Shown: piece after piece, positions 16,919-26,700 of the stretch
Layout: every line of letters starts with the position of its first letter
How positions within the stretch are numbered: position 1 is the first letter of the stretch
Origin: a bacterium
Lineage (GTDB): Bacteria; Patescibacteriota; Minisyncoccia; UBA6257; GWB1-50-10
Direction: 5' to 3'
Length of the DNA stretch: 33,460 nt
NCBI GenBank assembly: GCA_002686365.1
Contig: NZBZ01000021.1
Span: 1 to 33,460, forward strand
Program-made: the position numbers and the translations under genes
Notes under the pieces: model-generated
The model's database searches: none
What the model was told of the DNA's origin: nothing
The model's input: the letters and a program-made list of their open reading frames with translations, nothing else

Positions 16919-17767
16919 CTATTTCTTTTTTGGAGTAGGCTTGCGTGGTTTGGTCTTTGGTTTTGGAGGGTCTTCTTCAGGGAGGGGTGTTGTTATTTCT
17001 TCTTTTTTTACTGTGTTTCCTCCTATTGCTTTTCGGATGATTTGAGCTATAACAGCAAGAAGTACAAGTCCAACAAAGATGCCAATCCAGATATTGTTTG
17101 TTCCTATTGTGAGGACGTTTCCGAGTGATTCTATAATCGTTGCCTGTCCTTCGGGCCCTGGGGTTGTAATTGGGATTGGTGTTGTTTCTTCTATTGGAAT
17201 TTCTTCAGGTTCTTCACCTGGTTCTGGAGCGATTATTTCTTCAGGCTCTTCAACTGGAGTTGGTGTTGGCGTTGGAGGCGGGGCTGCTGCGTCTTGAATT
17301 GAGAGAATTGCGCTCGGAAGAGTTGCGCTTAGTGTATTTACGTTAGAGCCGTCTAAAGAGAAGGAGTCTATGCTTGCGTTTATTGCTCCTGCTCCCGACT
17401 CTAGGCTTGTGAAAGATGCAGTTCCGAATAACTGGAATGAGGATATTCCTCCTGGGAATCCTCCTGTCTTAATCATCTTGCCGTTTGTGTTGTCTATTAA
17501 GTCATACTCGTTTTGCGCAAGCGGCATCCATCCATTTGCGAATGTAAAGGAGTTAAGTCTTACAAGATTTGCAGGATAATCTATCACAGCTTTTGTTGTG
17601 TAATTTGGAGACCCTGCAGGATTTAAACTAAGTGATACAGTAAATGTTTGTCCTTTTGTTATGTTTATTGCTGTGGGAGATATGGAAAGAGAGCTTATAG
17701 TTAGGGCTTGTGCTTGCGGGGCAATAAGCAGTGCTATTAGTGATGTTATAAGAAGTATTTTTTTCAT
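16919..17767 (-). CDS. Membrane-anchored cohesin-domain-like protein
   Basis: Signal peptide, LSISPTAINITKGQTFTVSLSLNPAGSPNYTTKAVIDYPANLVRLNSFTFANGW cohesin-like fold, Pro/Glu linker, C-terminal TM helix and basic PKPKTKPRKPTPKKK tail. Confidence 0.75.
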   Translation of the reverse strand: MKKILLITSLIALLIAPQAQALTISSLSISPTAINITKGQTFTVSLSLNPAGSPNYTTKAVIDYPANLVRLNSFTFANGWMPLAQNEYDLIDNTNGKMIKTGGFPGGISSFQLFGTASFTSLESGAGAINASIDSFSLDGSNVNTLSATLPSAILSIQDAAAPPPTPTPTPVEEPEEIIAPEPGEEPEEIPIEETTPIPITTPGPEGQATIIESLGNVLTIGTNNIWIGIFVGLVLLAVIAQIIRKAIGGNTVKKEEITTPLPEEDPPKPKTKPRKPTPKKK

Positions 17768-17771
17768 ATGT

Positions 17772-18809
17772 TTATTGTGACCAGTTTACCATTAAGATGT
17801 TGAAGTCGAATATGTTTACTGTTCCATTTCTGTCTAGGTCAGCAGAGGTTGCGCCTCCTCCACTGCCCCAGTTTACCATAAGCGTGTTGAAGTCAAAGAT
17901 GTTTACTTGGTTATCGCCTGTGGCATCTCCTGCTGTAGATGGTGTTGGTCTTGGGCCGACTCCTCCGCCCCCGCCTCCACCTCCCCCACCCCCTCCTGGG
18001 CCAGCAACGATAACAACGACTTCGCTTGTGCTAGGAATTGGTTCTCCAAATAGGGCATATGGAGTTTCAGCAGAGTTTATTTCGAATGTTACGGTGTTTG
18101 TGTTTGTGTTGATTGTAAATGGTGAGATTTCAACCCAGGAGGAACCGTTGTACATATATGGTTTTATTGTTCCTTCTTCGATGCCTGTGTCGTTATGGGT
18201 CATGGCTACAGAAATTGTAATGTCAGTGCCTGTGATGTTTATTTCGTATCCTGCTAATTTGATTGTTCCGGCAGGAGGGCTTTGGTTGTCTGTAAGTTTT
18301 GAGACTTCTGTAATGGTTGCGCTTGTTGTGGATGTTGCGGATATTGTAATGTCGATGTTTTCTCCAAGTTCGATGATGGCGGATTGATCTTCAGAAACTG
18401 CGATGCTTGAGCTTGTGATTCCTTCATCTTCGTCTGATTCAGAGAGAGTTCCAAATGTTCCGTGGATTGTAAGGTTTAGTTCTGTCCAGCCTCCGTTTTC
18501 GAAGACTTCACCTTCTTCAGCCTCAATCCCTCCTACGGAGAATTCGATTGTTTCGTCAGCGTTTGTTCCGTCAGGGTCAGTTGCAAAGAATATATTTGGA
18601 TTATATCCGTATGTGCCGTCTGATGTTGTTCCGGAGCCTATTTCTTCTCCGTCTATATTTGCTTTAACTGTGAATCCGTCAGGAGCATCACCATTTGTGA
18701 AGGTGATTGTGCCGTAGAACTGGTGCGGGATGCCGGGTGCGGCAGAGGTTATGCTCGGGATGGCAAAGATTAGTCCCACGATGAGTGGTATGATATATGA
18801 CTTCTTCAT
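17772..18809 (-). CDS. Secreted protein with C-terminal type I dockerin-like domain
   Basis: Signal peptide; Gly-rich linker; GDATGDNQVNIFDFNTLMVNWGS...ADLDRNGTVNIFDFNILMVNWSQ, two Ca-binding dockerin repeats. Confidence 0.85.
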   Translation of the reverse strand: MKKSYIIPLIVGLIFAIPSITSAAPGIPHQFYGTITFTNGDAPDGFTVKANIDGEEIGSGTTSDGTYGYNPNIFFATDPDGTNADETIEFSVGGIEAEEGEVFENGGWTELNLTIHGTFGTLSESDEDEGITSSSIAVSEDQSAIIELGENIDITISATSTTSATITEVSKLTDNQSPPAGTIKLAGYEINITGTDITISVAMTHNDTGIEEGTIKPYMYNGSSWVEISPFTINTNTNTVTFEINSAETPYALFGEPIPSTSEVVVIVAGPGGGGGGGGGGGGVGPRPTPSTAGDATGDNQVNIFDFNTLMVNWGSGGGATSADLDRNGTVNIFDFNILMVNWSQ

Positions 18810-18905
18810 CCCTCACATAAACCCTACGCACTTAAAAACTGTGCGTGCGGTATTATAACGCTTTAGACGATACGCGTTTGGTCTCCATTGTGTTTTATGT
18901 GAGGG
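18810..18905. promoter_or_regulatory. Intergenic region bounded by a 12-bp inverted repeat, with internal hairpin and TATAAT
   Basis: CCCTCACATAAA at 18810-18821 and TTTATGTGAGGG at 18894-18905; ACGCAC...GTGCGT between; TATAAT on minus near 18852-18857. Confidence 0.5.
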
Positions 18906-18916
18906 ATTCATATTTT

Positions 18917-21900
18917 CTATTCGTCGTCACTGCCGTTACCCGGACCGTAGGCATAGTCAATTGATGGTGAGAATGATTTTAGGAAGATCCAGTATCCTGC
19001 TCCTGGATCAATGTCGTCTTCGAAGTCTACTGTATCGAATGTTTTTGATTCATTATCGTATGATCGTATTGAGCTCCAGTATGCGCTCGTTTCATCCCAT
19101 GTGTCTGTAAGGAGTGTTGCGAGGGCAAAGTTTGCTGGTTCTGATGTTGTGCCTTCGATTTGGTAGTACCCGAGCATGTTCCATCCTTCGTAGAGAGTTC
19201 TTTCTGGAGGTGTTATTTCCCCGCCCTGGAATGTATTTCCATACCCTTCAATTGTTCCTTCGTCCTCAGATGAGTAGTTGATCCAGTATGCATACCCAGC
19301 AGTTAGTTCGTCAAGATTGCTTGTTTCAGGGCTTCCTGGGCGGTAGACAGACCACGTATTTGTTCCTTTGTCATAGGTGTAGACGGAACTAATTGTTGAG
19401 GATGAGTTGAGCTCTCCTAAGACATCCCCTACGTCTGAGCTTTGGGGTACGATTGGAATGGAGATAAGATTCCAGCCCTGAGTTAGATCTATTGAGTATG
19501 TTACTGCTGTGGTGAAGTCCCAATCATACTCGTCAATTTCATTTTCAGAGTCGTCTACGATGTTATATAGATATACTGTATATGTTGAGTCGCCATCTAG
19601 TGTGTCGCCTGGTGTGATGGTTGCGGTTCTTGTCTCACTATCATATGAGACAGTTACATCCTGCTCGTCCCATTCTGATTCGAGGTCAACGTTTTCTTCG
19701 GATATAGTTACGTCTTCATCGAATGTTACTGTGATGCCGGGGTTATTTGGATCAAGGCCTGTTGTGTTTGGAGTTGGGGTAACTCCAGAGATTCCCGGAG
19801 GCGTAGCATCTGCTGGATTTACAGTACGCTCAACATTTGGATTTCCATTTATGTCTTCTAATACTCCGGCTGTAATAGTTACATCTGGTGTGGCATCCGC
19901 GTTTATTGAGGTTCCGAGGGTGAGTGTTACTTCTCCATCATCTGTTTCTTCTGCGTTTGTTACAGTGTTGTCTTCTACAGTAAAGTCAGAGGCGTCTATT
20001 GTTTCTTCGTCAAGGTCTTCGCTGAAAATTGCTGTTATTGTAGTCGCAGATGTTGTTTCTGCTTCCATAAGTACTGGTCCTGCGTTATCGTCTGCTGTGA
20101 TGAAGTCATCATCTATTTCGTTTCCTGCAAGGTCTTCAACGTTATATATGTATAAGTCTAGTTCTTCGTCTGTATTAGCCCCTTCGTTGTCTTCAATAAT
20201 AATTATTGTGAGTACTCCGGCTGTTTCTGTTGTGCTTGTTGCGTCGTATCCGTCTACATCAAAGTTTTCAATATCTATACTTTCATCGGCCAGGTCTTCG
20301 TTAAATGTTATTGTGACCTGGTCTATTTGTCCGTTTTCATCTGTATCTGCTGTTACTGCTTCTAGCATTTCAGGGGCAACAGTATCTACTGTAAATGTTC
20401 CGGATGAGTCAGGGCTCATAATATTCCCAAGTTCGTCTTGAGCTGTAGATATTGTGATTGTTCCAGTTGCTGCGTCGCAGTCATCATATACTTCGAGCTC
20501 ATAGGAGTATGTATTGGAATCTTCAAAGTCCATTTCTTCTGCCTCTATATTGTCGCAGACTCCAGTTGAGCTTGAGTATGTGATTGAGATTTCCGGCACT
20601 GTATTTTCATCAATGTCTTCTGTAAATGTCGCAGTAAGTGTGTAGAAGTCTTCTATGTAGATCGCTGTGCCGAGGTCTAGAGAGTCTATTGTAGGACCTA
20701 CAGTATCAATAAGGACGTTTCCGTCAGTATTTTCGGTTTCATTATTTGCAAGGTCGTTTCCTGTGATTGTGATTGTGTTCGTGCCCTGCGCGTCGTTTTC
20801 AGTTACCGCATATGTGTAGGTGTAGTTTAGGTCGCTGGAGGTTGTAAATGTTGCGTCGTTTGTTCCCACTTGTACAATTGGATTTGCGATAAGGAGTTCG
20901 TCGGATGTGAAGGTGATTGAGATTTCTCCTGCTTTAGTTTCAGCTGGAGTTGATGTTACGTTCGAGAAGGTTGGCGGGGTGTTGTCTATGGTTAGCTCAT
21001 TTGAGACATCTATTGTTGACGAGGCATTTGCAGGGCGTTCTACGTATACTAGTACCTGCCCTTCTGTGTTTGCTCCGCCTGATGCAACTACAAAGGTGCC
21101 CTCTAGGGCTGTTTCTGACCCATCTTTCGGGCTTAGCGTGGTGTCATCTTCTGTCCCAAAGTCAGAGGCATCTCCTATTCCAGTGTTTTCTGTGTTTGAG
21201 TCAGTTTCTACTGTGATGGTTACTGTATCTCCATCTTTTACATTTGTCTGGCTGTTTGGCGGTGTGAGTGTGATGCTTGAGATTTGCGGTGTGGTGTTAT
21301 CCACAGTCACAGAATCAGAAAGAATTATTGCAGTATTCCCTGCCTCATCAAGGAGCTCTAATTCGAGACGGACTGTAACTGCGTTTGTTTCAAGCGTGCC
21401 TATATTTATTGTGCCGGAGATGTTTGTTCCATCTTGGGTTACAAGTTCTGTTGTGTCAGTTCCTTCTCCGATTTCTGTACTGCTTGCGTCGTATACTCTA
21501 AATGTTGATGCTGTGAGTGTTGGCGTGGATCCGGTTCCATCTATTGTTCCTCCGATTGTAATGTCATCCAGATTTTTTACTGCAGTCTGCTCGTTTGGTT
21601 CATCTAATGTAGGGCTTGCAGTTGGGTCTTCATTGTCAAAGAGTGTTGAGACAGAAGTGTCTTGTGTAGAGTTTGTCGCAATATCGGTTGCGGTTATAAC
21701 AAGTGTTTTTGTTCCATTTTCTATGTTCGTACTTGTGGCAATAGTGAATGTATTTGAATAAGTGCTTGATCCTGTGAGATTTAGAGAATATTCCGCGTCT
21801 CCCTCAAGCGGAGTGAGATCAATTGTTACGGTTTCTACTCCGGATGGAGTATCAGTTACTTCTGCGGAGATCTCGATAGTGTCTCCTTCTTTTACAGCAT

Positions 21901-22720
21901 TTTGTCCTTCAGGCAGTGTGATTGAGGTTGTGGATATTGTTGGCGCTATCTTGTCAATTCTTACCTGGTTTTCTGCTGTTTTTACATCTTCAGTGTTTCC
22001 AACGTTATCTATGGAGAAGTATTTAATGGTGTAGGTTCCGGTGTTTGTAAGAGAGATACTTGTTCCTTCTGATGATGATTCTGTCGGGTCATTTCCATCT
22101 GAGGTGTAAAAAGTATTGGCAATTCCAGAACCGTCTACGTGTTCTACAAAATTATCTATTGGAGTGAGAGTGATAGTTACGTCTTCGTTGGTCCACGTAC
22201 TTGTTGCATTGTCAGTTGTAAGCGGGGCCGTGACATCAACAACTGATTCTAATGATGTTGTTATGTTATAGCTCTGCTCGTCCCATGTAGTCGTGTCCCA
22301 GTGATAGTCAGTGTCTTCTTCGAGCGCATCAGGTGATGTTGCTGAAAATGTAACACTTGCGCTTTCTCCGGGAGCAAGATGGTCGTGTTGAACTCCTTTT
22401 ATGCATTGGATTTCATTGCTTTCGGGCGGAGATGCTTTTCCCCAAGATAGTGGGCATGTAATTGTTTCTACGCCGCTGAACGTGAATCCGTCTGGGATTG
22501 CAATATCAATTTCCGCAATGCTGTCTGTGGAGCTTGCATTATTTGTGAGCGTGACTGTGTATTCATTTTCTGTATTCCCTGCCGTTACCTCAGGAGTGAT
22601 TCCGTCCGCGTCTGTTACGTGGGCTGCTTGGATGACCTTTATTGCAACAAAAATACCGCTGAAGATTAGCGATACTGCGAGAAGACCAATGATGGTCTTC
22701 GATGTATTAAGTGTGAACAC
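18917..22720 (-). CDS. Large acidic surface protein with bacterial Ig-like repeats
   Basis: 1267 aa, N-terminal hydrophobic segment; chitobiase-C-like segment (YTSDGNDPTESS...YTIKYFSIDNVGN), several Ig-like repeats, SbsA-like PPGISGVTPTPNTTGLDPNNPGITVTFDEDV, terminal WNLISIP/GWNMLGYY repeats. Confidence 0.85.
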   Translation of the reverse strand: MFTLNTSKTIIGLLAVSLIFSGIFVAIKVIQAAHVTDADGITPEVTAGNTENEYTVTLTNNASSTDSIAEIDIAIPDGFTFSGVETITCPLSWGKASPPESNEIQCIKGVQHDHLAPGESASVTFSATSPDALEEDTDYHWDTTTWDEQSYNITTSLESVVDVTAPLTTDNATSTWTNEDVTITLTPIDNFVEHVDGSGIANTFYTSDGNDPTESSSEGTSISLTNTGTYTIKYFSIDNVGNTEDVKTAENQVRIDKIAPTISTTSITLPEGQNAVKEGDTIEISAEVTDTPSGVETVTIDLTPLEGDAEYSLNLTGSSTYSNTFTIATSTNIENGTKTLVITATDIATNSTQDTSVSTLFDNEDPTASPTLDEPNEQTAVKNLDDITIGGTIDGTGSTPTLTASTFRVYDASSTEIGEGTDTTELVTQDGTNISGTINIGTLETNAVTVRLELELLDEAGNTAIILSDSVTVDNTTPQISSITLTPPNSQTNVKDGDTVTITVETDSNTENTGIGDASDFGTEDDTTLSPKDGSETALEGTFVVASGGANTEGQVLVYVERPANASSTIDVSNELTIDNTPPTFSNVTSTPAETKAGEISITFTSDELLIANPIVQVGTNDATFTTSSDLNYTYTYAVTENDAQGTNTITITGNDLANNETENTDGNVLIDTVGPTIDSLDLGTAIYIEDFYTLTATFTEDIDENTVPEISITYSSSTGVCDNIEAEEMDFEDSNTYSYELEVYDDCDAATGTITISTAQDELGNIMSPDSSGTFTVDTVAPEMLEAVTADTDENGQIDQVTITFNEDLADESIDIENFDVDGYDATSTTETAGVLTIIIIEDNEGANTDEELDLYIYNVEDLAGNEIDDDFITADDNAGPVLMEAETTSATTITAIFSEDLDEETIDASDFTVEDNTVTNAEETDDGEVTLTLGTSINADATPDVTITAGVLEDINGNPNVERTVNPADATPPGISGVTPTPNTTGLDPNNPGITVTFDEDVTISEENVDLESEWDEQDVTVSYDSETRTATITPGDTLDGDSTYTVYLYNIVDDSENEIDEYDWDFTTAVTYSIDLTQGWNLISIPIVPQSSDVGDVLGELNSSSTISSVYTYDKGTNTWSVYRPGSPETSNLDELTAGYAYWINYSSEDEGTIEGYGNTFQGGEITPPERTLYEGWNMLGYYQIEGTTSEPANFALATLLTDTWDETSAYWSSIRSYDNESKTFDTVDFEDDIDPGAGYWIFLKSFSPSIDYAYGPGNGSDDE

Positions 22721-22806
22721 AGTACTTTGAACCTTTCGCCTTTTTAGACCTTGCTTTTATGATAGCGTGTTTATGATATTGGTCAATCTTTTTGTGTTGC
22801 TTAATA

Positions 22807-22830
22807 AAAATCCGCCTTATGGCGGATTTT
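22807..22830. terminator. Bidirectional-type terminator after the CYTH gene
   Basis: AAAATCCGCC-TTAT-GGCGGATTTT; perfect 10-bp stem. Confidence 0.85.
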
Positions 22831-22851
22831 ATTTGTAGTGAGATTTTTTTA

Positions 22852-23451
22852 TTAGCCTCTTGTTTTTTTCCATGTTTCAATGATTGATTTGTAGTTTTGG
22901 GGGTCGTGGGCTTTGATATACTCAACTATTTTTCCATGGACGTCTCCTACTTTTAATCCTCGTTTTTTTGCGAATTCTATGACTTCTTTTGCTGCCTTCG
23001 TAGCATCTTTTCTATCATCTACGATGCGTTCTATTTCTACTATATTGTATCCAAAGCTCGCCTCATCAATGTCAATGTTGAATTTTCCGCTTTTAAACTT
23101 TTTTCGTTTTGTTGTGAATGTGGCAATTGATTTGTATCCTTCTCCTTCAAGGTCTTCTGCAAGAGATGCATAGTGTTCAACTCCCAGAATTTTTCTTATT
23201 CCGCTTTCTGTTTTTATTTCTTCATAGTGGTCTACATAGTCGTCTTTTTCGCATCCACTGTCTTCTTCTCCAATTTTTAGCTGCCACTTATCGTCTCTTG
23301 ATCGCAGCCAGATATCTTTTTTCGCAAGAGGGTAGCTTCCTTTGTCATAATAGGTGTCTGAAAATGCAAATTCACCAAGAGATTGCGCTCCTTTTACGAG
23401 TTTTTCCCCGTCTCCTTTTTTTAGGATGAATTTTTTTTCTACTTCAAACAT
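22852..23451 (-). CDS. CYTH domain protein (thiamine-triphosphatase/adenylate cyclase IV-like)
   Basis: N-terminal ExExK (FEVEKKF), alternating charged beta-barrel motifs (WLRSRDDKWQLKIG, NIDIDEASFGYNIVEIERIV). Confidence 0.85.
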   Translation of the reverse strand: MFEVEKKFILKKGDGEKLVKGAQSLGEFAFSDTYYDKGSYPLAKKDIWLRSRDDKWQLKIGEEDSGCEKDDYVDHYEEIKTESGIRKILGVEHYASLAEDLEGEGYKSIATFTTKRKKFKSGKFNIDIDEASFGYNIVEIERIVDDRKDATKAAKEVIEFAKKRGLKVGDVHGKIVEYIKAHDPQNYKSIIETWKKTRG

Positions 23452-23494
23452 TGAATCACTAATGGCACGAATTGTGCACTAATTACACGAATGA

Positions 23495-24319
23495 TTATTT
23501 TTCTAAGATTTCTTTTAAAAGAGGAATGATTTCTTTACGCATTATTATTTTCTCTTTTCTTGCAATCTTATCTTTAAATTGTACTCCAAGTGTGTTTGTG
23601 AGTAAATCTGCTGTGGATTTTTCCGGGGCAAGAAATGTATTGAATCCTTTTTCAATCTGTGCAATGCTTAGTTGTTTTTCGCCAAATGTAAATGATTTAA
23701 AGTCAGCGATAAGCGTATCTTTTAAGGATTCTGTAAGTGTTGATTTGTACGCGAACATCTCGTGTGCGTAGTTTTCTGGGAGGTCAAACTTTGTTTTTAG
23801 CCATTCTGATATGATTTTGTCGCGTTCTGTAGTGACTTTTGCTTTGAAGTTTATGGTGTTTGAGATTATTGCGGAGTATAGGAGGGCAGCTGACTCTTTT
23901 GTGATTTTAATGTTTTGCTTTTGGAACTTCTCTGCAATTAAGGTTGCGCAGGAGCCAACAAGTTCTATTTGGACTTTTGCGTTTGAGAAGTTGCTCGCCT
24001 TGTTCTCTCTTCTATGGTCAATTACTTCGATTACGTTTTGCGGGTTGATGTTAGGGGCATCATCTGGATCACTTGTGTCAACGAGAACTACTTTTTCGCA
24101 GTTTTTTAAAATCTCTTCAGCGTTTTTTGGTGCTGAGATGTTGAATGTTTTTAATACGAACCCTGCTTCTTCGTGTGGTTTACCAAATAGGCCGGCAATC
24201 GCATCTCTTCCGTTCTTTTGTAAAAATTCCGCATACGCATATGCGCATGCAGTGACATCAATGTCGGGGTTTTCGTAGCCTGTGACGAGTATGCTTTCGT
24301 TATTTCGCGATGTACTCAT
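23495..24319 (-). CDS. DHH-family phosphoesterase, family II pyrophosphatase-like
   Basis: VTGYENPDIDVTACAYAYAEFL, KVVLVDTSDPDDAP, VIEVIDHRRENKASNF, GSCATLIAEKF. Likely start MSTSRNNE at 24319. Confidence 0.78.
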   Translation of the reverse strand: MSTSRNNESILVTGYENPDIDVTACAYAYAEFLQKNGRDAIAGLFGKPHEEAGFVLKTFNISAPKNAEEILKNCEKVVLVDTSDPDDAPNINPQNVIEVIDHRRENKASNFSNAKVQIELVGSCATLIAEKFQKQNIKITKESAALLYSAIISNTINFKAKVTTERDKIISEWLKTKFDLPENYAHEMFAYKSTLTESLKDTLIADFKSFTFGEKQLSIAQIEKGFNTFLAPEKSTADLLTNTLGVQFKDKIARKEKIIMRKEIIPLLKEILEK

Positions 24320-24893
24320 CGAGTTTTTTGGAGAAGTCGTCAAAGCCCTTGAATTCTTCTGCTTGGAAGCCGAAGGTGTGTGCTGCATCGATGTTGGTCC
24401 CTTTATCGTCCCAGAATAATATTTCTTCTTTTTTGATTCCCTCAAGATGTTCTGTGATGTATTCAAAAAATTCTACAAGAGGTTTTTTGTGTCCAACGTG
24501 AGCGGATGAGAAGATTTTGTCGAACTCTTTTCCGAGTCCCATCTGATTTGTGATGTATTCTGTGCGGAGTTTTTCCTGGTTTGTGGCAAGACAGCATTTG
24601 ATTCCTTTTTGTCTAAGTTCTCGGATTTTTTGTATCATCTGTTCATCCGGCTTTGCGCCCTCGAACCATATTTTGATAAGGTCGTCTACTGATCCGTTCC
24701 ATCCCCATCTGCCAATGTATGGGATTAGGACTTCTTTGAGGTTTGCGCGGCCGATTTGCGCCATTTGGAACTCACTTGAAAAAAAGGGCTCTGTCTTGTC
24801 GCGCGCTATATTGTACTGTTTTTCGAGCACTTCGCTAAAACGGGGACCTTTTAAGACCATACCGTCAGCGTCAAATAGTATTGCTTTTATCAT
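24300..24893 (-). CDS. HAD superfamily hydrolase
   Basis: IKAILFDADGMVLKG, CCLATNQE, SAHVGHKKPLVEFFEYI, ILFWDDKGTNIDAAHTFGFQAEEF. Confidence 0.88.
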   Translation of the reverse strand: MIKAILFDADGMVLKGPRFSEVLEKQYNIARDKTEPFFSSEFQMAQIGRANLKEVLIPYIGRWGWNGSVDDLIKIWFEGAKPDEQMIQKIRELRQKGIKCCLATNQEKLRTEYITNQMGLGKEFDKIFSSAHVGHKKPLVEFFEYITEHLEGIKKEEILFWDDKGTNIDAAHTFGFQAEEFKGFDDFSKKLDEYIAK

Positions 24894-24919
24894 AAGTGTA
24901 TTTTATCACGTTTTTATTT

Positions 24920-26695
24920 TTATACCACCTCGGCTTGGTAGCAAGCCTCGCAATAGATGATTTCCTTGCGGTCTGGGGCAAATGCTGTTTGGAATTTGTT
25001 TTCACAGTGTTCTTTGCTGTGATGCATGTGGTTTGCAATGTTTTTGTAGATATTTGAATCGTCTTTTTCTCCTGCACACGTGCAGGCACGGTCGTAGAGT
25101 TTCATAGTATTGCGTTTTTTTATGCGTTCGTAATGTCTGCAGGAGACGCAGAGGTGTGGGATGGGCAAATTGAATCGTTTTAGGAATTGTAGTTCTTGTG
25201 GAATGATTTTGAAGGCTCCGGCGCACTCGTGGCTGCAGTTTTGTTTGTGTTCGCACTCGAGTATTTCTTTTAGGATGCTTTCATCTACGTCTTTTATATT
25301 GTCCGGAATGTTTTCGGCTTGGATTGTTGCTGGGTGCTGTGGTTTTTTTGTGTCTTTCCAATTAAATCCTTGGGCAAGCGCTTCTTCTTTTTTCAATGGG
25401 AAGTGTTCCTGATTTATGGTTTCGTTATATCCAAATATAGAGAATTCTGCTGGAAAGAATTCTCCATACTTATAAACTCTCCCCCCTTGTCTTTAAAGGG
25501 CATTTTGTCCATGTGTCGTTTTATTTTTTGAACAAGTTCTTTATATTCTTCCTTCGAGTACTGTTTGTTTAGGATGCAGTACTGGTCATTTCTTAATGAG
25601 ACACAGCCAAAGCAGTCTGATGAGGATTTGCAGTATTCAGCGTATTCAAGGTTTTGGCAGTTTATGTATGTTTGTATGCAGAATTTGCAGTTATATGTTT
25701 GTCCTCCTAATACTATGCCCTCATAGCAGAGCGTTAAATTGTCTCCATATATGGTTACGTCGTAAGAATCTTTTTGGGGTCCGAAGGCAAGGTATTGGCA
25801 GTAGCGGAGATCTTCTCCTCCGACATTCCAGTAAGAATCTTTTACGTTTTTTGAATTGTATATGTATTCTCCGCTCACATTTACTGATTTTGTTCCGTCA
25901 GACCTATATTTGTTTGGAAATTGGAGATGAAGTTTTTCTGTTTTTTCTTTGATCTCCTGTATGTTTTTATGCGAGCCGTTTAGGAGTTCCTGTATCTTTT
26001 CTTCATACTCTTTTTTTTTCATATGGCTTGTTAAATATGTAGTAGTGTTTTTTTCGTAGATTTGTGCATCCAAAGCAGTTTGTGCATCCCCATACGTTTT
26101 TGGAGAAATAAATGTCTGTTGACTGAACAGCATATTCAGAAAAGAATACCCTGCTTGATTCTGCTGAGTTTATTGTTTCGTATGCAAGCTCGCAGTCTTC
26201 TATGTGGGAGTTATCAAATGATGTTTTGTATCTAACTATTCCATTCCCATACGCGCAATCTTCTGAGTATGATGTGTTGAATAATAGGTAGCAGTTTTTT
26301 GTCTCTGATGCATTGTTGCAGTAGTCACTGTTCTCTAAGAGAAATGCGGATTTTGCCGGCTTTGGAGTTTTGTTTGAGAGTTCTAGGAACTGTTCAAAGA
26401 ATGGGCGATTCCAATCATAGTCTTGTGCATAATCTTTTGCATCCCAGTCATCGGAGAGCCATTCTTTTAGTGTATATACAGGAAACGGCACGCTTTCAGG
26501 AAATGTTGAGAAGATGGTTTTTTTGGAGAGGTCGCTTTTTCGTTTGTGGAGTGGGCGGTCGTCTCTAAACGCCATCCTGCGTTGTGCGCGGCATAGGTAG
26601 CAAAAGGTTGGATGCGGCACACCTACCTTCTTGTAGAAGTTTTGGTCGTCAGAGTCGATTTCGAAATCTTTTTTACAGTTTTGGCAGTTGGGCAT
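24920..26695 (-). pseudogene. Cys-rich paralog A, disrupted by two compensating homopolymer indels
   Basis: ORFs 26003-26695, 25414-26133 and 24920-25396 align consecutively with paralogs B and C. Breaks lie at A9 and G6 runs; first and third ORFs share a frame; total 1776 nt matches intact paralogs. Confidence 0.8.
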
Positions 26696-26700
26696 GGTTT

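Noticed and set aside
19509-20441. 310-aa plus-strand ORF and other long plus ORFs opposite the surface protein (20907-21761, 21762-22034, 22401-22730)
   Set aside because: Antisense to a clearly coding gene; Ser/Val-rich translations are a codon-bias artefact.
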